This document shows, in pieces, positions 39,024 to 47,346 of a stretch of DNA of 64,000 nucleotides. Made by a program: the position numbers and the translations under genes. The DNA comes from Salinibacterium sp. (GTDB lineage: Bacteria; Actinomycetota; Actinomycetes; Actinomycetales; Microbacteriaceae), in assembly GCA_015234465.1 (NCBI GenBank), contig JADGNA010000008.1, forward strand, positions 992,001 to 1,056,000. The letters are read 5' to 3'. Numbering within the stretch: the first letter of the stretch is position 1; every line of letters begins with the position of its first letter. The notes beneath the pieces were generated by a model that searched no databases, was not told where the DNA came from, and worked only from the letters and a program-made list of their open reading frames with translations.

Positions 39024-40022
39024 ATGACTCGCGCGCGCATCGGATACGCCGCCATGCTGGAACAGTTCGCGCCCTCCGAGGCGGTCGCGCTCGCCGCGCA
39101 CGCCGAGGCGCACGGCTTCTCGGGGGTCATCGCCGCAGACCACTTCCAGCCGTGGGTGCCCGCGCAGGGTGAGTCATCCTTCGTGTGGAGCGTGCTCTCC
39201 GCGCTCGGGGAGCGCACCGAGGGCAGCTTCGGACCCGTGACCTCGCCGACCTTCCGGATGCACCCGGCCGCCGTGGCGCAGGCATCCGCGACCCTCGCAA
39301 GCATGTACCCGGGACGGCACTGGCTCGGCGTGGGCTCGGGCGAGGCACTCAACGAGCACGTCGTCGGCCAGTACTGGCCCGAGGCGCCCGAACGCATCGA
39401 CCGGATGTTCGAGGCTGTCGAGGTCATCGGCAAGCTCTTCGCAGGTTCGCTCGCGGGCCGTGACGTGCGGCACAGCGGCACGCACTTCCGCCTCGAGTCG
39501 GCGCGCCTGTGGACCATGCCCGAGGTCGCGCCCCAGGTGCTCGTCGCGACATCCGGACCCGTGACCGCGAAGCGCGCGGGACGGGTCGCCGACGGCATCA
39601 TCACGACCAATGCGCCGCTCGAGAAGCTCGAGCAGCTGCTGCGCCGCTTCGAGGAGGGGGCCCGCGCGGTCGGCCGGGACGCGACATCCGCCCCGCGCGT
39701 GCTGCGCCTGCACCTCAGCTGGGCCGACACCGACGAGCAGGCCATGGCGAACGCGCTGCGGGAGTGGCCCAACGGCGCCATGCGGTTCTCGCAGGCCGAC
39801 GTGCGGTCGCCCTACGAGTTCGAGCAGCTGGCCAGGCTCGTGCGGCCAGAGCACTTCGAGGGGCGGATGCTCGTGAGCGCCGACCTCGACGCCCACCGCG
39901 AGCACATCCAGCGTCACCTCGACCTCGGGTTCACTCACATCCACCTGCACAACGTGGGTCGCAACCAGCGCGAGTGGATCGAGGCCTTCGGGCGCGATGT
40001 GCTGCCGAAGTTGGTGGCGTGA
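39024..40022 (+). CDS. LLM class F420-dependent oxidoreductase (G6PDH-like family)
   Basis: [61 protein letters not shown]. Confidence 0.9.
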   Translation: MTRARIGYAAMLEQFAPSEAVALAAHAEAHGFSGVIAADHFQPWVPAQGESSFVWSVLSALGERTEGSFGPVTSPTFRMHPAAVAQASATLASMYPGRHWLGVGSGEALNEHVVGQYWPEAPERIDRMFEAVEVIGKLFAGSLAGRDVRHSGTHFRLESARLWTMPEVAPQVLVATSGPVTAKRAGRVADGIITTNAPLEKLEQLLRRFEEGARAVGRDATSAPRVLRLHLSWADTDEQAMANALREWPNGAMRFSQADVRSPYEFEQLARLVRPEHFEGRMLVSADLDAHREHIQRHLDLGFTHIHLHNVGRNQREWIEAFGRDVLPKLVA

Positions 40023-40807
40023 TGGGGCTCGTTCCAGGACTCGCGGTCCTCGGCGTGGCGGGCATCCCCGAGGTCCGGCCCGGCGACGACATTGCGGCGC
40101 TCATCCTCGCGGCAGGCGCCGAACTGGAGCACGGCGACATCCTCGCCGTGACGAGCAAGGTCGTGTCGAAGGCCGAGGGGCGCATCGTCGCGGCGGCCGA
40201 CCGAGAGCAGGCGATTACTGACGAGACCGTGCGCGTGGTGGCATCCCGCGAGCATCCCGGCGGCGTCACCCGCATCGTCGAGAACCGGCAGGGCCTCGTG
40301 ATGGCGGCGGCCGGCGTCGACTCGAGTAACACGGATGACGGCACCGTGCTGCTGCTCCCCGAGGATCCGGATGCCTCGGCCCGCGCACTCTGCGCCGCGC
40401 TCCGCCGCGCGACCGGCCTGCGCCTCGGCGTCATCATCACCGACACGGCGGGGCGTCCCTGGCGGCAGGGACAGACCGACATCGCGATCGGTGCGGCGGG
40501 GGTGCGGGTCATCGACGACCTGCGGGGCGCCACGGATGCCGCGGGGCGGCCGCTCACCGTCACGGCGGCGGCGATCGGGGATGAGGTGGCTGCGGCATCC
40601 GACCTCGTCAAGGGCAAGACCAGCGGCATGCCCGTCGCGGTCGTGCGGGGACTCGGCCGCTACGTCACCGAGCTCGACGCGCCGGGCGCGCGATCCCTGC
40701 AGCGGCACGGCGACGCCGACATGTTCAGCCTGGGGACTGCGGAGGCACGGGCGGAAGGCTACGAGGCGGGGCGGGCCTCGCTACTCAAGCCGCCGCCGTC
40801 GGCGTAG
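40022..40807 (+). CDS. cofE: Coenzyme F420-0:L-glutamate ligase
   Basis: [65 protein letters not shown]; start ATG 40022 (ORF track start 39509 is out of frame with the upstream LLM gene). Confidence 0.93.
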   Translation: MGLVPGLAVLGVAGIPEVRPGDDIAALILAAGAELEHGDILAVTSKVVSKAEGRIVAAADREQAITDETVRVVASREHPGGVTRIVENRQGLVMAAAGVDSSNTDDGTVLLLPEDPDASARALCAALRRATGLRLGVIITDTAGRPWRQGQTDIAIGAAGVRVIDDLRGATDAAGRPLTVTAAAIGDEVAAASDLVKGKTSGMPVAVVRGLGRYVTELDAPGARSLQRHGDADMFSLGTAEARAEGYEAGRASLLKPPPSA

Positions 40808-40816
40808 CGTGGGGGC

Positions 40817-41257
40817 ATGCCACTCAGCGGAGACTACGAACCCAGCACATCGAAGCGCACCGCCGACCAGGTTGCCCTCTATGAGCGCTCCGGCGGCACG
40901 GAGGGCACGACCCTCGGCGGCAGGCCGGTCGTGATCGTCACGTCCGTCGGCGCGAAGTCGGGCAAGCTGCGCAAGATCGCGCTCATGCGGGTCGAACACG
41001 AGGGCGAGTATGCGCTCGTCGCCTCGATGGGCGGGGCGCCGAAGCATCCGGTCTGGTACTACAACCTCGTCAAGGAGCCGCACATCGAGCTTCAGGACGG
41101 CGCCGAGCGCGCCGACTACGAGGTGCGGATCGTGGAGGGCGAGGAGAAGGCGGCGTGGTGGGAGCGGGCCGTCGAGGCGTTTCCGCCCTACGCGGAGTAC
41201 CAGCAGCGCACGGAGCGGGAGATCCCGGTGTTCGTGGCGCGGCGCATCGCAGGGTAG
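40817..41257 (+). CDS. Nitroreductase family deazaflavin(F420)-dependent oxidoreductase (Ddn-like)
   Basis: [62 protein letters not shown]. Confidence 0.93.
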   Translation: MPLSGDYEPSTSKRTADQVALYERSGGTEGTTLGGRPVVIVTSVGAKSGKLRKIALMRVEHEGEYALVASMGGAPKHPVWYYNLVKEPHIELQDGAERADYEVRIVEGEEKAAWWERAVEAFPPYAEYQQRTEREIPVFVARRIAG

Positions 41258-41276
41258 CAAGCCCATGGTTGCCGAG

Positions 41277-41342
41277 CGATGTGCGGGTTTGGTGGCGATG
41301 CGCGGGCTCTAGCGTGCGCATCGCCACCAAACCCGCACATCG
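41277..41342. repeat. Perfect 27-bp-stem hairpin between convergent genes
   Basis: CGATGTGCGGGTTTGGTGGCGATGCGC / GCGCATCGCCACCAAACCCGCACATCG, 12-nt loop. Confidence 0.92.
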
Positions 41343-41353
41343 TCGGCGGCTCA

Positions 41354-41800
41354 CTACACGTCGTCGGGCGTCGCCTCGTGGTGCGGGGCGCCGTGCGTGC
41401 GGCGGTCCTCCTTCATCTCCGCCTCGAAGAGGTGGCGTCGGCCGCCTGCGAGCTGGTCGCGGGCATCCTTCTCCACCTGCTTAAAGGCGGCGTAGTAGTT
41501 GTCGTCGTAGTCCTCGACGATCTGGAACGTCCAGCGACCGCCGACGACGTTGCGGCCCACGATCTCGCGGTCGATGCGCTCGGCGAGCTCGTCGTGCCCG
41601 GCCTTGCGGAGCGCCTCGACCGCGTCGCCGAGGTGCAGGTCGGCCGTGCCGGTCAGCCGGTGGAAGCCGTACAGCAGCCCCCGCGCATGCTCGACGACCT
41701 CGAGCGCCTCCGACAGTTTGCCGAGTGCCTCGACGGTCGCGTCGTCGAGTCCGTCTGGGCGCTGGTGGGCGGCATCCGGTCCGTCATGCGTCTCACTCAT
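41354..41800 (-). CDS. Hypothetical protein
   Basis: MSETHDGPDAAHQRPDGL... coding-like ORF; start at 41800 avoids the repeat. Confidence 0.7.
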   Translation of the reverse strand: MSETHDGPDAAHQRPDGLDDATVEALGKLSEALEVVEHARGLLYGFHRLTGTADLHLGDAVEALRKAGHDELAERIDREIVGRNVVGGRWTFQIVEDYDDNYYAAFKQVEKDARDQLAGGRRHLFEAEMKEDRRTHGAPHHEATPDDV

Positions 41801-41858
41801 GCCCCGGATGTTGCCCCCGCCGCCCGAGAATTCGCCCAGTTGCGTGAGCCGGTCTTGA

Positions 41859-41917
41859 GTGAGATCCGACAAGTGCACCTTCCCGACGGCGCGGAAGGTG
41901 CACTTGTCGGATCTCAC
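41859..41917. repeat. GTGAGATCCG-family perfect 25-bp-stem hairpin
   Basis: GTGAGATCCGACAAGTGCACCTTCC / GGAAGGTGCACTTGTCGGATCTCAC, 9-nt loop. Confidence 0.92.
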
Positions 41918-41945
41918 GCGAGGAGAAGGGAGGGGATGGGGGCGA

Positions 41946-42725
41946 CTAGGAGAAGACGATGACCGGATGCCCCGTGCGCGGGTTGGTGAGCACGTCGCAG
42001 TCCACGCCGTAGACGGCGCTGATGGTGGCGGGCTGCAGCACCTCGGCGGGGGTGCCGGCGGCCACGAGGCATCCGTCGTCGAGGAGCAGGATGCGGTCGC
42101 AGTGGGCGGCCGCGAGCGTGAGGTCGTGGAGCGCCATGACGGCCGTGACGCCGAGCCCGCGCACCTGCCGCAGGAGCGACAGTTGGGCGTGCACGTCGAG
42201 GTGGTTGGTGGGTTCGTCGAGCAGGAGCACGCCCGGCTCCTGGGCGAGGGCCCGGGCGACCTGCACGCGCTGCTGCTGGCCGCCGCTCAGGGTGTGCCAG
42301 TGGCGCTCGGCGATATCGGTCGCGCCCGCGGCGGCGAGGGCGGCGTCGACCGAGGGGGCATCGGTGGGGCTGAGGAGTCCGCGGCGGTGCGGGATGCGGC
42401 CGAGCTGCACGACTTCACGGGCGGTCAGGTCGGTCGAGGGGGTGGCGTTCTGTTCGAGGAGGGCGATGCGGCGGGCGCGCTCGCGGCGCGGGAGGGCGGC
42501 GAGGTCGGTTCCGTCGATTGCGACCGTGCCGGCATCCGGGGCCGTGATGCCGCCGATGATCCGTAGGAGTGTGGACTTGCCGGCGCCGTTGGGGCCGAGC
42601 AGGCCCGTCACGAGGCCGCTGGGGGCACTCGCCGTGATGTCGCGCAGGATCGGACGGCCGTCGATCGAGACGGAGACGCCGCTGAGCTCGAGCCCCGCAA
42701 GCCGGACCCGTGTCGTCACGCCCAT
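41946..42725 (-). CDS. ABC transporter ATP-binding protein, FecE-like; candidate F420-0 transporter ATPase
   Basis: GLLGPNGAGKSTLLRIIGG, LSGGQQQRVQVARALAQEPGVLLLDEPTNHLD; context with cofE and F420 enzymes. Confidence 0.9.
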   Translation of the reverse strand: MGVTTRVRLAGLELSGVSVSIDGRPILRDITASAPSGLVTGLLGPNGAGKSTLLRIIGGITAPDAGTVAIDGTDLAALPRRERARRIALLEQNATPSTDLTAREVVQLGRIPHRRGLLSPTDAPSVDAALAAAGATDIAERHWHTLSGGQQQRVQVARALAQEPGVLLLDEPTNHLDVHAQLSLLRQVRGLGVTAVMALHDLTLAAAHCDRILLLDDGCLVAAGTPAEVLQPATISAVYGVDCDVLTNPRTGHPVIVFS

Positions 42726-43744
42726 GTTGCCCCCCTCTTCCGCACGAAGAGCAGCACGAACACGGGCACGCCGATGACGGCGGTGATGATGCCGACGGGC
42801 AGCTCCCGCGGGTCGAAGACGGTGCGGGCGAGGGTGTCGGCGATGACGAGGAAGAGGGCGCCGGCGACGACCGTGAGGGGGAGCATCCGTGCGTGCCCCG
42901 GACCCGTCACGCTGCGCACGACGTGAGGAAGGATGAGCCCGACGAACCCGATTGCCCCGCTCACCGCGACCATCGCGCCGGTGAGGAGCGCGACGCCCGT
43001 GAGCAGCAGCCAGCGGGTGGCCTCGACGTTGATGCCGAGGGACGCGGCGGCCGTGTCACCGAAGGTGAAGGCATCGAGCCGGGGGGCGGCGAGTACGAGC
43101 GCGGTACCCACGACGGCGAGGGCAATGCCCGAGATGGCGACGGTCGACCAGTCGCTGCCCGCGAGGGACCCGAGCAGCCAGTTGAGAATCTCGCGGTAGG
43201 AGTCCCCCTTCGCCGACCAGAAGATGATGAAGGATGTCGCGGCGCCAGCCAGCTGGGCGATCGCGAGCCCGGCCAGCACGGCGCGTCCCGGCGTGATCGC
43301 CCCTCCTGCCCGTGCGATTGCGAGGGACGCGACGAGCGCGAGGAGGGCGCCCGCGAAGGCGGCGGGGGGCAGCATGATGCCGACCCCGAGGATCAGCACG
43401 GCGACCGCGCCGAGGGAGGCGCCCGAGGAGAGCCCGAGCAGGTAGGGGTCGGCGAGGGGGTTGCGGGTGACGCTCTGCATGACGGCGCCGCTCAGGGCGA
43501 GCCCGGCACCGACGGCGGCGGCCGTCAGCACGCGCGGCAGACGCAGCTCCCACACGATCGTGTCGGTCAGGGGCGGCACGGCGGCGACGGGGAGGCCCAG
43601 GTGCCCGGCGACGCTCGCGAGCACATCACCGACGCGGATGTCGGCGGGCCCGATCGTGATGGCGACGCAGCAGACGATGAGGAGGGCCACGATCGTGCCG
43701 AGGAGCGCGGCCGCGTGGGATACGCGGCGGCGGGGGCCGCGCAT
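42716..43744 (-). CDS. FecCD-family ABC permease; candidate F420-0 transporter permease
   Basis: LRLPRVLTAAAVGAGLALSGAVMQSVTRNPLADPYLLGLSSGASLGA; GFVGLILPHVVR. Confidence 0.93.
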   Translation of the reverse strand: MRGPRRRVSHAAALLGTIVALLIVCCVAITIGPADIRVGDVLASVAGHLGLPVAAVPPLTDTIVWELRLPRVLTAAAVGAGLALSGAVMQSVTRNPLADPYLLGLSSGASLGAVAVLILGVGIMLPPAAFAGALLALVASLAIARAGGAITPGRAVLAGLAIAQLAGAATSFIIFWSAKGDSYREILNWLLGSLAGSDWSTVAISGIALAVVGTALVLAAPRLDAFTFGDTAAASLGINVEATRWLLLTGVALLTGAMVAVSGAIGFVGLILPHVVRSVTGPGHARMLPLTVVAGALFLVIADTLARTVFDPRELPVGIITAVIGVPVFVLLFVRKRGATWA

Positions 43745-43776
43745 CCGCTTCTCCGCCTGCGGGCGGGTGTCGAGGG

Positions 43777-44757
43777 CTACCAGCCGAGCCCCCTGAGCTG
43801 TTCGATGGCGGATGCCGCGGCCTCCACATTGCGGATGCCCGCCTCGGTCGCGGCGAACGGCAGCACGACGTAGCGGCCCTCGCGCACGGCCTCAAGGGAG
43901 GCGGTCGCGGGATGCCCCTCGAGCACGTCGATCTTGGATTCGGCGGTGTTCCAGGCGGAGTCGACGAGCACGATCATGTCGGGGTCGTGGGCGACGACGG
44001 TCTCCCAGCTGACGGAGCTCCACGTGTCGTCGAGGGAGGAGAAGATGTTGTCGAGCCCCGCCGCATCCATGATCATCTGCGGAGCACCGATGCCAGCGCC
44101 GACGTAGGGGGTGTCCCGACCGCTCGAGTACCAGAGGGCGGTCGGGGCGTCGTCGACGGGGCGAAGCGCCGCGAGTGCCGCACGCTGTTCGGCCAGGAGC
44201 TCGGTCGCGGCGCCCTGCGCGTCGAAGATGAGGCCCGCCTCGGTGATGCTGTCGAAGACCGTCTCGAAGGTCAGAGGCCGCGGCATGTGGGCCTCGCCCT
44301 TGCACGCGGGTGGCGCGACGTAGCTCGCGATGCCGAACTGCGCCAGCCGGTCGCGCTCGCCGGCGCCCTCGACACTGAAGTTCGACTCCCAGCCGGCGTA
44401 GACGAGATCGGGCTCGAGGGCGAGCACGGCCTCCTGCCCGGGCACCGAGTCGCTCAGCACCTCGACCTCGGCACCGTCCGGGAGGGGCCCGTCGAGCGCG
44501 GAGGCGCCGACGATCCGGTCTCCCAGACCGAGCGCGAGCAGCAGCTCGGTCGTGCTCGACTTGATCGTGACGACGCGCTCCGGCGGGCCGTCGAGCGTGA
44601 GCTCGAAGCCGCAGTTGTCGACCGTGAGGGGGTAGGCGGCGGCTGGCGCGGGCGCAGCATCCACGTCATCCGCAATGGATCCGGCGGTGCATCCCGCGAG
44701 CAGGAGGAGCACTGCGGATGCGGCGGCGAGGGTCGCGGGGCGACTGCGAGTTGTCAT
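43777..44757 (-). CDS. FecB/BtuF-type substrate-binding lipoprotein; candidate F420-0 binding protein
   Basis: Lipobox LLLLAGCTAG; VVTIKSSTTELLLALGLGDRIVGAS; ALEPDLVYAGWESNF. Confidence 0.88.
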   Translation of the reverse strand: MTTRSRPATLAAASAVLLLLAGCTAGSIADDVDAAPAPAAAYPLTVDNCGFELTLDGPPERVVTIKSSTTELLLALGLGDRIVGASALDGPLPDGAEVEVLSDSVPGQEAVLALEPDLVYAGWESNFSVEGAGERDRLAQFGIASYVAPPACKGEAHMPRPLTFETVFDSITEAGLIFDAQGAATELLAEQRAALAALRPVDDAPTALWYSSGRDTPYVGAGIGAPQMIMDAAGLDNIFSSLDDTWSSVSWETVVAHDPDMIVLVDSAWNTAESKIDVLEGHPATASLEAVREGRYVVLPFAATEAGIRNVEAAASAIEQLRGLGW

Positions 44758-44814
44758 GATGGTCGGCCTCGATCGGGAGCGGCCCGGGCGCGGTTGCGCG
44801 AGGGCTTCGTGGAG

Positions 44815-44920
44815 GCACGCCGACATGGGCGTGCGGGCACGGCATGACGCCGATCGACAGTCCGCCCAATGCCCGGACGGCTCGACCCGGTCACAGCCGA
44901 CCGGGGGTCTGCCAGCAGAC
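44815..44920 (-). promoter_or_regulatory. Candidate structured 5' leader of the F420-0-type transporter operon
   Basis: Consecutive hairpins: 44815-44834 (7 bp), 44840-44852 (4 bp), 44860-44878 (5 bp), 44886-44905 (7 bp), 44907-44920 (5 bp). Confidence 0.35.
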
Positions 44921-46290
44921 TACGCCCATCTGGCACCCGGCGCGCGGTCTGCGGCTGATCTCGGTGCGGCGGTCGCGGCGAGGGCGGCGGCGATCTCGCG
45001 CACCTCGCCGCGGATCGCGCCGACGGTGACGCGCACGTGGGGTTGCTGGTTCTCGTCGACGGCGAGAAAGGGCGTGCCTCCCGCGACCCGGATTCCGGAT
45101 GCCGCGAGCTGGAGCATCGCCTCATGCTCGTCCTCGACGGCAAGCCAGGTGTTGATGCCGTCGGCGGGGCCCGTGGTCACCCCGAGCTGGCTGAGGGCCT
45201 CGGCGAGTTCGTGCTGCCGGGTGGCGTATTCGTCGCGGGCGCGCGCCACCTGGGCGACGCTGCGCTCGTCGACGAGGAGGTCGTGGAGGATGGTCTGCAG
45301 CATGCGGCTCGTCCAGCCGGGCCCGAGCATCCGTCGAGCGACGACACGGTTCACGAGGGCGGCGGAGCCGCCGAGTGCCGCGATCCGCAGGTCGGGCCCG
45401 TGGGACTTGGAGTAGCTGCGCACGTGCAGCACCCGCTCGGGCAGCCACTGGCCGATGCTGACGTCGTCGGCCGTGCTGATCTGTCCTGAGTGGTCGTCTT
45501 CGATCACGATCGTCTTGGCCGCCCGCGGGTCGTCCTGCAGCATCCGCGCGAGCTGCTCGGCGCGGGCGGCGGTCATGGATGCGCCCGTGGGGTTGTGTGC
45601 CCTCGGCTGGAGGATGACGGCCGAGGGGCCCTTGGCGAGGGCGGCCGCGAAGGCGCTCGGCTCGAGGCCGTGCTGGTCCACGGGCACGGGCAGGCGCTCG
45701 ACGCCGAGTTGGTCGAGCAGGTCGTAGAACGGCGGGAAGGTGGGGTTCTCGATGATGACCCGGTCGCCGAAGCGCACGACCTCGTCGAGGCTGCGGGAGA
45801 TCGCGTCGAGGGCACCGTTGACGACCGTGATGGAGTCGACGGGATACGGCCACGATTCCTGCAGCACGTCCAGGAGCCCGGGGATGACGGGAAGGTCCTG
45901 GTAGCTGGAGGTGACGGCGCGTTCCGAGATGCGGGAGAGCGCCGGGCCGAGGGCTGGGAGGAGCTCCGGGTCCGGGATGCCGCGGGAGAGGTCGATCCGG
46001 GAGTCGACCCGTCGTCCCGCCATGACCTTGCTGCGGGCGGGCAGCCACTCCTGGGCGCGCTCCGACACGAAGGTGCCGCTGCGTCCCCGCGACACGATGA
46101 GGCCCGCGGCACTGACGGCCTGCCAGGCGTGGCTGACGGTGGCGGGGCTCACTCCGAGGTCGCCCGCGAGCTGGCGCACGGTGGGGAGCCGGGCGCCGGG
46201 GGCGAGGCGACCCGAGCTGATGAGCCTGCCGAGCGCGGCCGAGATGCCCGCGGGCGTCGGCTCATCGATCTCGTCGACCAGAGGATTCAT
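44920..46290 (-). CDS. MocR-type (GntR HTH + aminotransferase class I/II fold) transcriptional regulator
   Basis: HTH SGRLAPGARLPTVRQLAGDLGVSPATVSHAWQ; PLP domain IEDDHSGQIST, YSKSHGPDLRIAALGG. Confidence 0.93.
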   Translation of the reverse strand: MNPLVDEIDEPTPAGISAALGRLISSGRLAPGARLPTVRQLAGDLGVSPATVSHAWQAVSAAGLIVSRGRSGTFVSERAQEWLPARSKVMAGRRVDSRIDLSRGIPDPELLPALGPALSRISERAVTSSYQDLPVIPGLLDVLQESWPYPVDSITVVNGALDAISRSLDEVVRFGDRVIIENPTFPPFYDLLDQLGVERLPVPVDQHGLEPSAFAAALAKGPSAVILQPRAHNPTGASMTAARAEQLARMLQDDPRAAKTIVIEDDHSGQISTADDVSIGQWLPERVLHVRSYSKSHGPDLRIAALGGSAALVNRVVARRMLGPGWTSRMLQTILHDLLVDERSVAQVARARDEYATRQHELAEALSQLGVTTGPADGINTWLAVEDEHEAMLQLAASGIRVAGGTPFLAVDENQQPHVRVTVGAIRGEVREIAAALAATAAPRSAADRAPGARWA

Positions 46291-46487
46291 GGGTCAACCT
46301 TGGCCAATCTCTTGCCCCTGGGGGGATTGCTCGTCAGGATGATTAACGAATGCGTCACCCAGAGAAACACAACAGAAATGTTTACGTCGAAGAATAACAA
46401 AACCGGACGACGTGGTCCTGGTTTTTCGACTCAGTAGCTCGGTGCCTGCGTAGTTGGTGGGCCCGACCCGTTTCGTGGAGGTTCACC

Positions 46488-47336
46488 TTGACCGTAGTTC
46501 GAGCCGCCATCACCCAGACCACCTGGACCGGCGACAAAGAATCCATGCTCGACAAGCACGAGCAGTTCGCGCGGGATGCCGCGGCCGAGGGAGCGCAGAT
46601 CATCTGCTTCCAAGAGCTCTTCTACGGCCCGTACTTCGGCATCACCGAAGACAAGAAGTACTACCGCTACGCGGAGCCGGCCGATGGCCCCATCGTGCAG
46701 CGCTTCGCCGCGCTCGCGAAGGAGCTCGGCCTCGTCATGGTCCTCCCCATCTATGAGGAGGACATCACGGGCGTCTACTACAACACCGCCGTTGTGGTCG
46801 ACGCCGACGGCACGATCCTCGGCAAGTACCGCAAGCACCACATCCCGCACCTCGACCGTTTCTGGGAGAAGTTCTACTTCCGGCCCGGCAACCTCGGCTA
46901 CCCAGTCTTCGACACGGCCGTCGGTAAGGTCGGCGTCTACATCTGCTACGACCGGCACTTTCCGGAAGGGTGGCGCGAGCTCGGCCTGAACGGCGCCCAC
47001 ATGGTCTTCAACCCCAACGCCACCAAGCCGGGTCTCTCGAACCGGCTGTGGGAGGTCGAGGGGCCCTGCGCCGCCGTCGCGAACGGATACTTCGTGCTGC
47101 AGCCCAACCGGGTCGGCCGTGAGGACAACGAGTACGGCGAGCTCGCCGTCGACTTCTACGGCACGAGCCAGGTCATCGACCCCCGCGGCAACTTCGTCGG
47201 GGAGAAGGGCTCGGGCGACTCGGAGGAGCTCATCATCCGTGACCTCGACCTCGACATGGTGCAGCAGATGCGCGACGACTGGCAGTTCTACCGCGACCGC
47301 CGACCCGACTCGTACACGAGCATCCCGAAGCCGTAG
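46488..47336 (+). CDS. Carbon-nitrogen hydrolase (nitrilase superfamily), likely beta-ureidopropionase / N-carbamoyl amidohydrolase
   Basis: ICFQELFYGPYFGI, KYRKHHIPHLDRFWEKFYFRPGN, VGVYICYDRHFPEGWRELGLNGAHMVFNPNAT. Confidence 0.92.
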   Translation: MTVVRAAITQTTWTGDKESMLDKHEQFARDAAAEGAQIICFQELFYGPYFGITEDKKYYRYAEPADGPIVQRFAALAKELGLVMVLPIYEEDITGVYYNTAVVVDADGTILGKYRKHHIPHLDRFWEKFYFRPGNLGYPVFDTAVGKVGVYICYDRHFPEGWRELGLNGAHMVFNPNATKPGLSNRLWEVEGPCAAVANGYFVLQPNRVGREDNEYGELAVDFYGTSQVIDPRGNFVGEKGSGDSEELIIRDLDLDMVQQMRDDWQFYRDRRPDSYTSIPKP

Positions 47337-47346
47337 GGAGACGACC

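Noticed and set aside
44760-44920. Cobalamin riboswitch upstream of the FecBCD-like cassette
   Set aside because: No B12-box-like GCCACTG or other conserved core recognised on the minus strand; reported only as an unknown structured leader.
46346-46370. GlnR-like box (GTCACCCAGAGAAAC) in the MocR/hydrolase intergenic region
   Set aside because: Spacing between half-sites is 5 nt rather than 6 and the overlapping TTAAC-N6-GTCAC alternative matches weakly; insufficient to call.
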